From positions 41,426-105,425 of the forward strand of contig JABHEG010000222.1 of NCBI GenBank assembly GCA_018676675.1: a DNA stretch of 64,000 nucleotides. The letters are read 5' to 3'. Below, one piece after another: positions 26,084 through 34,429 of the stretch. The notes beneath the pieces are model-generated. The model was given only the letters and a program-made list of their open reading frames with translations. It searched no databases and had not been told where the DNA came from. Every line of letters starts with the position of its first letter. The first letter of the stretch is position 1. Made by a program: the position numbers and the translations under genes. This DNA comes from Lentisphaerota bacterium (GTDB taxonomy: Bacteria > Verrucomicrobiota > Lentisphaeria > Oligosphaerales > JABHEG01).

Positions 26084-27985
26084 ATGATCTACCGCTCACT
26101 GATCAGTGCATCCCGGGCCGTCTCAACCGCATCACTGGCTGCGCCACTTGGTCGGGAGGAGTGGGAGCAGACGCTTCCTGAGCGACGCCGAAAATGGCGC
26201 CACATGCTGGGTATTGAGCCGCTGCCCGAGCGTACGCCACTCGAAGCCACCGTAACCGGAACGCTGGATCGCGGCAACTACGTGGTCGAGAAGATCCATT
26301 TCCAGTGCTCACCCGGAGCCTACGTGCCCGGGAACATCTACCGTCCGGCCAATGTTGAGGGACCACTCCCGGCCGTCCTCTACCTCTGTGGGCACACCAA
26401 GGGAAAGGTGAACGATCCCTACCAGGCGAATCCGAGGTGGTTTGGAGAACACGGTTACGTCGCGCTGGTCCTGGACCCCATTCAACTGGGTGAGTGTCAG
26501 GGCTACCATGCAGGGACGATCTTCAAGAAGTGGTTTGACTGGTACAGCCGGGGCTACACACCTGCCGGGGTGGAAATCTGGAATGCGATGCGGGCTCTCG
26601 ACTACCTCGAGACACGCGCTGACGTTGATGCCACGAAAATGGGAGTCACCGGGCTCAGCGGCGGCGGGGCCATGAGCTGGTTTCTGGCAGCGGCGGACGA
26701 GCGGATCGCCTGCGCCGTGCCCGTATGCCAGACCGGGTCCATCGAGCAGCACGCTGCCGACCGAACGGTCGACGGACACTGTGACTGCGCTTTCTGGATG
26801 AACCTCCATCGCTGGTGCACACCCGATGTCGGAGCGCTTATCGCTCCAAGGCCATTGCTGATCGCGTCCGGCACGGAGGACGTCATCTGGCGCCCCTTCG
26901 CCTTCCGCGAGGACGCCCTGCGAATCAAGAAACAGTACGCCGAACTCGGAGCGGGGGATGACTGCGACCTGGTGGAAGACCTCTCTCCACATGGCTACAC
27001 CCCCAAGCTCCGCAAGGCGATCTTCGAATGGTTCAATCTCCACCTGAAAGGCGACACGAGTCCCGTCACCGATGACGTCACCGACGTCGTGGAACCGGAA
27101 GAGAATCTGCTCGTCTTCGAGGGCAACTTGCCGGAAAATGATCGGATGAAGACAATCCAGGAGTGGTTCATCCCGATGGCAACACCAGAGCCACCGACAA
27201 CACCCTCTGATGCCATGACGTGGCGTGACGACGTGCTGTCAAGCCTGAAAGGCATTACCTTCCAGGACACATTCCCCGAGCAACTTCCCCGCCTCTGCGA
27301 AGTCCGCACGGCAGGGGGAACGAAGTCCGGACAGCGAGGGGAGACGTGGGTTTTCGAGACGGCTGACGCGATCGAGCTTCGGGCGCATCTCGTACTCAAC
27401 CCGGGCCCCAGAACGCCGTCACCTCTGGTTGTGTGTGCACAGAGCCCGGATCAGAAACGCATCTGCTACCCGTCTCTCAGCGTGGCAGAAGGGACGGATG
27501 CGCTCATCGTGGATGTGCGGGGAACGGGGGCAACGGCCATGGGCGTGGGCATGCATGACACAGCCCGACGACTCTACATGAATATCGGCCAATCCCTCCC
27601 CGAGCGCCAAGTCCACGATCTACTGGCCGCAACACGCTTGATCCAGCACCACCGGACCTACGCCCCAGTTGCCGTCTACGGCAGAGGAGCGATGGCGCCG
27701 CACGCAGTCTATGCAGCTCTGCTTGATGAGACCATTGAGGAAGTGATCATCGAAGCGCCACCTCTGACCCACCAGGATCCGAACACGGCCGAGTTTCTCG
27801 CTGTGCTCCAGACAGGCGACCTCAAACACAACGCAGCCGCCCTCGTTCCCCGCCCCATCACCGTTGTAGGTGCGTTACCCGCGGAGTGGGAGTTCCTGAC
27901 TCAGGTCTACCAAGCAGCGGGCTGTGGAGACCGCCTCCGCACCGTCGATTCACTCAGTGCATGGACCCCGTGCGAGTGGCAGTAG
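26084..27985 (+). CDS. Alpha/beta hydrolase (acetyl-xylan-esterase-like) with a degenerate second hydrolase domain
   Basis: 633 residues, no clear signal. The first half (~60-330) is a complete alpha/beta hydrolase: the nucleophile elbow GLSGGG with S192, the acid D266 (SGTEDVIW) and H303 (SPHGY), like deacetylases of the AXE1/prolyl-oligopeptidase group. A second half (~400-630) repeats the fold (PLVVCAQSPDQKR, TDALIVDVRGTGAT) but its elbow reads YGRGAMAPH, without Ser, so it is probably non-catalytic. AAGGAG lies nine bases before the ATG. It likely removes acyl groups from sugars imported or released nearby. Confidence 0.82.
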   Translation: MIYRSLISASRAVSTASLAAPLGREEWEQTLPERRRKWRHMLGIEPLPERTPLEATVTGTLDRGNYVVEKIHFQCSPGAYVPGNIYRPANVEGPLPAVLYLCGHTKGKVNDPYQANPRWFGEHGYVALVLDPIQLGECQGYHAGTIFKKWFDWYSRGYTPAGVEIWNAMRALDYLETRADVDATKMGVTGLSGGGAMSWFLAAADERIACAVPVCQTGSIEQHAADRTVDGHCDCAFWMNLHRWCTPDVGALIAPRPLLIASGTEDVIWRPFAFREDALRIKKQYAELGAGDDCDLVEDLSPHGYTPKLRKAIFEWFNLHLKGDTSPVTDDVTDVVEPEENLLVFEGNLPENDRMKTIQEWFIPMATPEPPTTPSDAMTWRDDVLSSLKGITFQDTFPEQLPRLCEVRTAGGTKSGQRGETWVFETADAIELRAHLVLNPGPRTPSPLVVCAQSPDQKRICYPSLSVAEGTDALIVDVRGTGATAMGVGMHDTARRLYMNIGQSLPERQVHDLLAATRLIQHHRTYAPVAVYGRGAMAPHAVYAALLDETIEEVIIEAPPLTHQDPNTAEFLAVLQTGDLKHNAAALVPRPITVVGALPAEWEFLTQVYQAAGCGDRLRTVDSLSAWTPCEWQ

Positions 27986-28071
27986 CCCGTCGCAGACGGC
28001 GAACCGTGGCCTGTGGCGAAGATTTGGCAGCCATATCAGAGGGTGTAACTGCCGTTGGGGTCCAGACCGGT

Positions 28072-28139
28072 CGCCGTCCAGAGGCCGCCTCCCACTTTGG
28101 AGCGCCCGCTTCAGTGTGGGAGGCGGCCTCTGGACGGCG
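28072..28139. repeat. Perfect 24-bp inverted repeat (REP-like)
   Basis: Arms 28072-28095 and 28116-28139 are exact reverse complements around a 20-base loop. The CCTCCCAC/GTGGGAGG core recurs at 1969-1999 and 30226-30314. It sits in the 204-base gap between two same-strand genes and could cap or stabilise the upstream mRNA. Confidence 0.9.
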
Positions 28140-28189
28140 ATCGAATCGTGCTCAGAAAGCGCGATAGTTACAGACGAGGAGATAAGCAC

Positions 28190-29467
28190 ATGGATACACG
28201 GGAGCTGAACCGCCGCGAATTCATCCAGGCTGCCGGTGCGACGCTCGCCCTTTCGCCTCTGGCCCTTGCCGACGAATCCCCCCCCAAGCCAGCCCGAATC
28301 GCCATCATCGGTGTCGGCGGCCGAGGCACCGGGCTGCTGCGCATCATGCTGAAGATGCCGAACGTCGAGATCCCGGCAATCTGTGACATCAATGAGCGTA
28401 ACCTCAAGCGTGGGCTGGGTATCGCGGAGAAAGCCCTCGGGAAGCGCCCCGAAGGGTACATGAAAGGCCCCCACGACTACCGCCGCATGCTCGAACGAGA
28501 TGACTTCGACGGTGTCCTCATCGCCACTCCGGCCGAGCTCCACGCCGAGATGGCGGTCGACACGATGGCAACCGGCAAGCACGTGGGAAGCGAGGTGCCC
28601 GGAGCAACAGGTCTTGACGAATGCTGGGCACTGGTCAACACGAAGGAGAAGACCGGCAAACGCTATATGCTCCTGGAGAACTACTTCTACGCCGAGTCCA
28701 GGATGATGGTCCACAACATGGCCAGAAAGGGTCTCTTCGGAGAACTGACCTACGCCGAATGCTCCTACATCCATGACTGCCGGTCCCTCCGGTTCCAGGG
28801 CAATGGCGAACTCACGTGGCGCGGCAAGTGGAAGCGAGACGCCTACGGCTGCCTCTATCCAACTCACTCTCTGGGCCCCGTCAGCAAGTGGTTCGGGATC
28901 AACCGCGGGGACGTCATGACCGAGCTGACCTCGATGATGAGCGCCCCCCGAAGCCTTCACGCCTACGCCGTCAAGAAATTTGGCGAAGACAGCCCGCAGG
29001 CCGGGATTCAGTTCCAGTGCGGGGACATGTGCGTGACCAACATCAAGACCGCCAACGATCGGCTGATCACCGTATTCTACGATTCCGAGTCTCCCCGCCC
29101 CGCGTCGAATTTCTACCTGATCCAGGGCACAGGAGGCGTCTACGACTCCCGCAAGGGAATCCACATCGATGGCCGAAGCCCGCGCCACAAATGGGAGTCG
29201 ACCGGCAAATACACGACCGAGTTCGCCAACGACTACTGGACCAAGCGAGGCTCGGCGGCACGCAAGACCGGGCACGGGGGAGGCGACTACTTCGTCATCT
29301 CTGACTTTGTCGAGATGGTGCGCCAGGATCGAGAGCCGTTGGTCGACGTCTACGACAGCGCGGCCTGGAGTTCTCTGGTCGAACTGTCGGGGAAGTCCAT
29401 TGATGAGAAACGAACCGTCCCCATGGTGGACTTCACCCGCGGCAAGTGGAAGGAACGAAAGGCGTGA
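28190..29467 (+). CDS. Tat-exported Gfo/Idh/MocA protein, GH109-like glycosidase candidate
   Basis: 425 residues. The ATG at 28190 follows GAGGAGA; the frame runs back to 28055 only through a repeat. A twin-arginine signal (NRREFIQAAG, R8-R9) precedes a Rossmann fold with G41-V-G-G-R-G46. The layout (RDDFDGVLIATPAELH, KHVGSEVPGATGLDECW, LLENYFY, and YPTHSLGP) follows GH109 alpha-N-acetylgalactosaminidases, which use NAD+ for hydrolysis, so a periplasmic glycosidase acting on an amino-sugar terminus is possible. It could instead be a plain dehydrogenase. It overlaps the next gene by four bases. Confidence 0.8.
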   Translation: MDTRELNRREFIQAAGATLALSPLALADESPPKPARIAIIGVGGRGTGLLRIMLKMPNVEIPAICDINERNLKRGLGIAEKALGKRPEGYMKGPHDYRRMLERDDFDGVLIATPAELHAEMAVDTMATGKHVGSEVPGATGLDECWALVNTKEKTGKRYMLLENYFYAESRMMVHNMARKGLFGELTYAECSYIHDCRSLRFQGNGELTWRGKWKRDAYGCLYPTHSLGPVSKWFGINRGDVMTELTSMMSAPRSLHAYAVKKFGEDSPQAGIQFQCGDMCVTNIKTANDRLITVFYDSESPRPASNFYLIQGTGGVYDSRKGIHIDGRSPRHKWESTGKYTTEFANDYWTKRGSAARKTGHGGGDYFVISDFVEMVRQDREPLVDVYDSAAWSSLVELSGKSIDEKRTVPMVDFTRGKWKERKA

Positions 29468-30177
29468 TTCGCGGGGTAGGGAAATCGGACCGAACGACCC
29501 TCTCCCTCGGCTTTGTGGCCCTGGCTATGTTGGTGTTCAGCCTGTTCCTGGACGCAGAGCGGTCACGCAAGAGCGCAGACGTAAACCTCACGCTGTCGAT
29601 CCAGCAGAATCTAGTGCTCGCAGGCGAGACGCACTACGGAGAGCCGGGACAGGTGGCGATCTGGCTTGAGGATCCCGCGACTGGCGTTCCGCAGACCGTC
29701 TACGTGACTCGCAGAGCCGCCCGAGGCGACTGGAAGGACAAATTCGAGTGCCCCAATGCACTGCCGGTCTGGTTCAAGGTCTTCCGCCGGGAGCACGGTC
29801 GCTCCGGACTGCCCACACTGAAGACCCCGGCACCGGACGCGGTCACCCACGCAACCACACACGAGGACACCATCCGCGTGACGACCACGATCCCGCGGAA
29901 TGCCAAACGTGTGCTGTGGATCGAGGCGAACCTGTCATCCGATTTCAATGAGGCGTTTCCGCGCCTTCGGGATGATGGCACGGAAGACCTCCACCTCGAT
30001 GGCCAACCGGCCGTCCTCTACCGCGCGGAGTTCGCAGCCGTGTCCGACACCGTGGTTGAGCCGACCCTCTGGGGCCGAGCCGTTCATGACACCGATCGCG
30101 GAGAAACAACGCACGACATGACCGGCATCAGCACAGCCGGAGGAATCCTGACAGGCATGAAGCTGACACTGGAATAG
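29464..30177 (+). CDS. Small membrane-anchored protein of unknown function, coupled to the GH109-like gene
   Basis: 237 residues from GTG 29464, which overlaps the preceding TGA (GTGA), with GGAAGGA as the ribosome site: the usual arrangement for translational coupling. One N-terminal helix (LSLGFVALAMLVFSLFL) anchors it. The rest is a periplasmic beta-rich domain (GQVAIWLEDPATGVPQTVYV, LPVWFKVFRRE) that faintly resembles DUF2271-type proteins. Partner of the oxidoreductase by position; perhaps an electron-transfer or scaffold subunit. Function not known. Confidence 0.65.
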   Translation: MIRGVGKSDRTTLSLGFVALAMLVFSLFLDAERSRKSADVNLTLSIQQNLVLAGETHYGEPGQVAIWLEDPATGVPQTVYVTRRAARGDWKDKFECPNALPVWFKVFRREHGRSGLPTLKTPAPDAVTHATTHEDTIRVTTTIPRNAKRVLWIEANLSSDFNEAFPRLRDDGTEDLHLDGQPAVLYRAEFAAVSDTVVEPTLWGRAVHDTDRGETTHDMTGISTAGGILTGMKLTLE

Positions 30178-30225
30178 CCGCGGGGAAGGAAGAGATGCCT
30201 CCAATCCCGGGGTACTTGGCAGCAT

Positions 30226-30314
30226 TTCAAGGTGGGAGGGGCTGCCACGCCCCGATCTCTGTCTCCAGACCAGAAACGAAGCAGTCGGCGGGTGGCGCCG
30301 CCTCCCACGTTGAA
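30226..30314. repeat. Inverted pair of GTGGGAGG units (REP-like)
   Basis: TTCAAGGTGGGAGG (30226-30239) and CCTCCCACGTTGAA (30301-30314) pair with one mismatch, enclosing about 60 bases. The units face away from each other, opposite to the pair at 28072-28139. It lies in the 279-base gap before the symporter gene. Confidence 0.7.
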
Positions 30315-30456
30315 GCAGCCATCCCACATTGCCTGCCTCCGGAGCACTCACGGGCATCCCGCCCGGGATTCTCCGAGGCTAATCGGTGGGCAATGCAGCC
30401 TTGACTGCGTAACGTATTGCGCTGCCATCAGGAATTTCCCGACAGGAGCCAATCTG

Positions 30457-32190
30457 ATGAACGGAATCGAGCATTTCGACCTGCACACCTGGGATTACGT
30501 GGCCTTCGGGCTCTACTTCGTGGCGCTTTCGGCGATCGGCTGGTGGAGCGGGCGCCGCCGTAAGGGGAGTTCCGAGGAGTACTTCCTCGCCGGACGCTCC
30601 CTCCCCTGGTATGTCGTGGGGACCTCGTTCATCGCCTCCAATATCAGCAGTGAACACTTCATCGGCATGATAGGGGCGGCGTTCATCTACGGCATCTGCG
30701 TGGCCATGTCCGAATGGGGAAACATCTGGGCCTTCAGCATCTTGATCTGGTTTTTCATCCCCTTTCTTCTCGCTACCAAGGTGTTCACGACTCCTGAGTT
30801 CATGGAACGGCGCTTCAACAAGACACTGCGCATGTTCTTCGCCGTCGTCACAGTTGTCAGCAATGTGGTCGCGTTCCTGGCCGCCGTGCTCTACGGGGGC
30901 GGCCTCGCTCTGCAGAGCCTGTTCGGCTGGAATCTCTGGGTCGCGATCATCGCACTGGGTGTCGTGGCCGGAGCCTGGGCCATCTACGGCGGCCTGCGGT
31001 CAGTGGCCTGGACAGATTGCTTCACAGTCGTCGTCATGATCGCCGGCGGAACCATGGTGACGGTTCTGGGACTCATCATGCTTTCGGGTGACTCCGGCTC
31101 AATCCTGGAGGGGTGGCGCGTGATGCTTGCCCGCAACCGAGCACAAACCGGAATCTGGGCAGAAGTCGTCGCCAAGAATGCTCCGCACATTGTTCAGCAG
31201 AGCACCTACAATCGCCTATCGGTCATCCAGCCCGTTACCCACCAGACCACCCCTTGGCCCAGCCTTTTTCTGAGCTTCCTTTCCATCAGTATCTGGTACA
31301 ACGTCATCAATCAGTTCATGATCCAGCGTGTGCTGGGTGCCAAGAACATCTGGCATGCCCGGATGGGGATCGTGCTTGCCGGCTACATGAAAATCCTGAT
31401 GCCGCTTCTGGTGGTCGTCCCCGGGCTCATCCTCTTTGCCAAGTATCCCGAGGTCATGAACCTTGAGTGGGGAGCGATCCGCCCGGAAGCCGACAAGGGG
31501 TACATTGAGATGCTGCGTACGCTGGTCCCGATCGGGCTGCGCGGTGTGTTCCTTGCCGCCCTCTTTGGCGCCATACAGTCAACGGTCAACTCCGTTCTAA
31601 ACTCCACCGCTACCATCGTGACGCTGGATATCTACAAGCGCGCAATCCGTCCCAATGCTCCCGACAGGAGTCTGGTGAAAGTCGGCATGTGGACCTCGGT
31701 CGTGATACTGGTGATATCCATTGTCCTGGCCCGGTACATTGCACTCATCGGGGGTAGTCTCTTTGTCTACATCCAGTCCCTTTACGCGTTCTTCGCTCCG
31801 CCCTTTGCGGCCGTGTTTCTGCTCGGAATCCTCTGCCGTCGGATCAACGCCAAGGGCGCGACAGTCGCGGTGTTCGCAGGGTTCCTGTTCGGCATTCTGA
31901 TGAAAGTGTACGTGCAACTGGCCACCACCCCCGCCGCATGGATTTGCCCCTATTCCATGCAAGCCATCGTGAACTGGGCCTTTTGCGTTCTCGTCTGTGT
32001 GGGCGTCAGTCTGGCGACGGCTCCCCCGGACCCGGAACAGGTCACCGACGAACTCACGCTCAACTGGCGAAAGCTGAACATCTTTGACGGGTTGGGAGAA
32101 CGGTGGTACCAGAACGTCGCCCTGTGGTGGGGCGCGTTCGTCCTCGCTATTCTGGCACTGGTTATCCTGTTCTCGGGGGCCGTGTTGTAG
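30457..32190 (+). CDS. Sodium:solute symporter, SGLT-like
   Basis: 577 residues with 13-14 membrane helices, sodium-coupled sugar (or related solute) uptake at the inner membrane. The family signature runs RRRKGSSEEYFLAGRSLPWY then GTSFIASNISSEHFIGM, with a later GGLRSVAWTDCFTVVVMI as in Vibrio SGLT-type proteins. The ATG at 30457 follows AGGAG with nine bases; an ORF extension to 30232 only reads through repeats. It stands just after the GH109-like gene pair and before the LamG/BNR-4 gene on the same strand. Confidence 0.92.
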   Translation: MNGIEHFDLHTWDYVAFGLYFVALSAIGWWSGRRRKGSSEEYFLAGRSLPWYVVGTSFIASNISSEHFIGMIGAAFIYGICVAMSEWGNIWAFSILIWFFIPFLLATKVFTTPEFMERRFNKTLRMFFAVVTVVSNVVAFLAAVLYGGGLALQSLFGWNLWVAIIALGVVAGAWAIYGGLRSVAWTDCFTVVVMIAGGTMVTVLGLIMLSGDSGSILEGWRVMLARNRAQTGIWAEVVAKNAPHIVQQSTYNRLSVIQPVTHQTTPWPSLFLSFLSISIWYNVINQFMIQRVLGAKNIWHARMGIVLAGYMKILMPLLVVVPGLILFAKYPEVMNLEWGAIRPEADKGYIEMLRTLVPIGLRGVFLAALFGAIQSTVNSVLNSTATIVTLDIYKRAIRPNAPDRSLVKVGMWTSVVILVISIVLARYIALIGGSLFVYIQSLYAFFAPPFAAVFLLGILCRRINAKGATVAVFAGFLFGILMKVYVQLATTPAAWICPYSMQAIVNWAFCVLVCVGVSLATAPPDPEQVTDELTLNWRKLNIFDGLGERWYQNVALWWGAFVLAILALVILFSGAVL

Positions 32191-32287
32191 GCGATCACCC
32201 CCTTGTCCCTCGGTCCCCTGAAGCTATGTTCCTCGCTTTGCCTTGGCCCTGGCACGCTGATCTCGGACAGAAAGAGGATGCCTCTCC

Positions 32288-34285
32288 ATGACCACCATTC
32301 GCTCCTGCCTGATTGTACTCGCCTCAATGCTGGCCTGGGTGGGGTCACACACTCCCGCCGCGCCACCGGACAACGGCATTGCGTTCGGGGGGAAGCAGGT
32401 GCTGGCCGTTCCCGGCAGAGACGTCACCATCAGCCGGAAGGCGCTGAGCGTGGCCGCCTGGGTCAACCTCAACAACGCCAAAGACGATCAGGTTTTCCTG
32501 AACCAGGGCGCCGCGAACACAAGTTTCACGTTCTACGTGTTCCGGGGCCGCGTTCGCATGCTGGTGCGGAACACGGCCGACGCGTACACACACGCCAACA
32601 CCGACGCTCCTCCCGCCAAGACGTGGACGCATTACCTGGGCACCTACAACGGCAGCAGAATCAGCCTCTACGTTAACGGCAAACTCAGCGCCACGGCCAA
32701 AGCGCCCGGCAAGCTCACCGGAACAGCCGGAGATGTGTTCGTCGGGAGCCTGAATGACTACGACCGCCTCCTCCGTGGTCGTATGGCTGACATCCGCATC
32801 TGGAACCACGCTCTGACCGCTGATGACGCGGCTTCCGTGTTCGGCGGACAGACGGGTGGGGTCCTGGACAGAGCCCTTGTTGCTCACTGGACCGCCGACA
32901 GCCCCTCCGACAAAGGACTGATCAGTTCTCCACCGGCCACCCTCACAGCCGGTCCACGCAAACTCGGGGACCTCCTGATTAACGGCAAGGGAGACGGGTT
33001 CAACGGGATCTGGTACTACAACGAGAGGCTCAAGAATGAGTACGTCTACAAGTACAGCGGCGGACTCGGGACCTACTGCGCCAAACACATCCCGCTCGCC
33101 TGGTACGCCGCGGCCGCCAACAAGACGTTCTTCTGTTACGGGGGAACGGACGGCGCCAACAGCACCCTCTACCACATGGTGTCCTACTACGACCACGCCA
33201 CCGGACAAATTGCCCGCCCCACTACACTTCTGGACAAAAAGACCACCGATGCCCACGACAACCCGGTCATCAACGTGGACGATAGAGGCCACATCTGGAT
33301 CTTCTCAAGCAGCCACGGAACTGGGCGCCCCTCTTACATATCCCGCAGCGTTCGCCCCCACGATATCGAGGAATTCGAGCTGGTCTGGACAGGCAACTAC
33401 TCCTATCCTCAGCCCTGGCACATCCCCGGCAAGGGATTCCTCTTCCTGCACACCTATTACAAAGGTGGACGCGGTCTGAACACCTGGACCAGTGTCGACG
33501 GCGCCAACTGGACCGAGCGCACTCTCGTCTCGCACATCGAGATGGGGCAGTACCAGGTCAGCTTCCCATGCGGCAGCAAAGTCGGAACCGCGTTCAACAT
33601 GCACCCAAAGGGCAAGGGACTGAACTGGCGAACCAACCTCTACTACATTGAGAGCGACGATTTCGGGGCAACGTGGAAGAACGTGGCTGGTGAGACGCTG
33701 CAGCCCCCCCTGGGGAAGGCCGACAATCCAGCCCTGGTGGCCGACTTCAAATCCAAGGCACGCAACGTCTATATGAAGGATGTGAACTACGACTCGAAAG
33801 GCAATCCCATCATCCTGGTGGTCACCAGCGGAGGATATGCCTCCGGCCCCAGGAACGACCCCCGCACGTGGACGACGGCCCGTTGGACCGGTGCAGCCTG
33901 GGACATCCGCGAGGGGTTCCGTTCCGACAACAACTACGACACCGGCCCCCTGTATGTCGAGAACGACACAACCTGGCGTGTCATCGCTCCCACTGAGACC
34001 GGGCCGCAACCCTACAATCCCGGCGGCGAAATCGCCATGTGGCGGACCGAGGATGCAGGACAGAACTGGCGTATGGTCCGGCAGATGACCACGAACAGCG
34101 AATTCAACCACACCTACGTCCGCCGTCCGGTCAACGCACACCCGGATTTCTACGGGCTTTGGGCCGATGGACACGGCCGCCAGCCATCAAAGTCAAGGCT
34201 CTACTACTGCAACCGTGCCGGAGATGTCTTCATGCTCCCGGAAACGATCGCAACGCCCCTGGCCAAAGCAACACGAGTGGAGTAG
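32288..34285 (+). CDS. Secreted LamG plus BNR-4 propeller protein
   Basis: 665 residues. Signal peptide ~1-24 (LASMLAWVGSHTPA). A LamG/concanavalin-type domain at about 30-190 (SVAAWVNLNNAKDDQVFLN, MADIRIWNHAL). Then a BNR-4 seven-bladed propeller (~215-660) with the start TTDAHDNPVINVDDRGHIW and repeated WTS-type blades. Propellers of this family include PL24/PL25 ulvan-type lyases, but other BNR-4 proteins have no known activity. A likely polysaccharide-binding lyase or hydrolase outside the cytoplasm; catalytic residues not assigned. Confidence 0.82.
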   Translation: MTTIRSCLIVLASMLAWVGSHTPAAPPDNGIAFGGKQVLAVPGRDVTISRKALSVAAWVNLNNAKDDQVFLNQGAANTSFTFYVFRGRVRMLVRNTADAYTHANTDAPPAKTWTHYLGTYNGSRISLYVNGKLSATAKAPGKLTGTAGDVFVGSLNDYDRLLRGRMADIRIWNHALTADDAASVFGGQTGGVLDRALVAHWTADSPSDKGLISSPPATLTAGPRKLGDLLINGKGDGFNGIWYYNERLKNEYVYKYSGGLGTYCAKHIPLAWYAAAANKTFFCYGGTDGANSTLYHMVSYYDHATGQIARPTTLLDKKTTDAHDNPVINVDDRGHIWIFSSSHGTGRPSYISRSVRPHDIEEFELVWTGNYSYPQPWHIPGKGFLFLHTYYKGGRGLNTWTSVDGANWTERTLVSHIEMGQYQVSFPCGSKVGTAFNMHPKGKGLNWRTNLYYIESDDFGATWKNVAGETLQPPLGKADNPALVADFKSKARNVYMKDVNYDSKGNPIILVVTSGGYASGPRNDPRTWTTARWTGAAWDIREGFRSDNNYDTGPLYVENDTTWRVIAPTETGPQPYNPGGEIAMWRTEDAGQNWRMVRQMTTNSEFNHTYVRRPVNAHPDFYGLWADGHGRQPSKSRLYYCNRAGDVFMLPETIATPLAKATRVE

Positions 34286-34300
34286 ACAGTCTGGCCGCTA

Positions 34301-34372
34301 TTCTTGTAGGGCAAGCGGCCCTCCGATCGCCGAGAGAGGATGCCGCCCGGAGGGCCGTGCGGCGTACAAGAA
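34301..34372. repeat. Imperfect inverted repeat upstream of the DUF4838 gene
   Basis: TTCTTGTA (34301-34308) pairs with TACAAGAA (34365-34372), and GGCCCTCCG (34317-34325) with CGGAGGGCC (34348-34356). It could form an mRNA hairpin between the two genes. The GCCGCCCGGAG text matches the 47.3 kb repeat. Confidence 0.75.
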
Positions 34373-34429
34373 GCAAAACGATGCCGCCCCTGTCTCAGAC
34401 GCGCTCACACACACAGAGGAATCGCGATA

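Noticed and set aside
28055..28189. N-terminal extension of the GH109-like protein
   Set aside because: It reads through a palindromic repeat, while the Tat signal starts at 28190 behind a good ribosome site.
30232..30456. N-terminal extension of the symporter
   Set aside because: Encoded by an inverted repeat; the ATG at 30457 has AGGAG and starts a normal SSS N-terminus.
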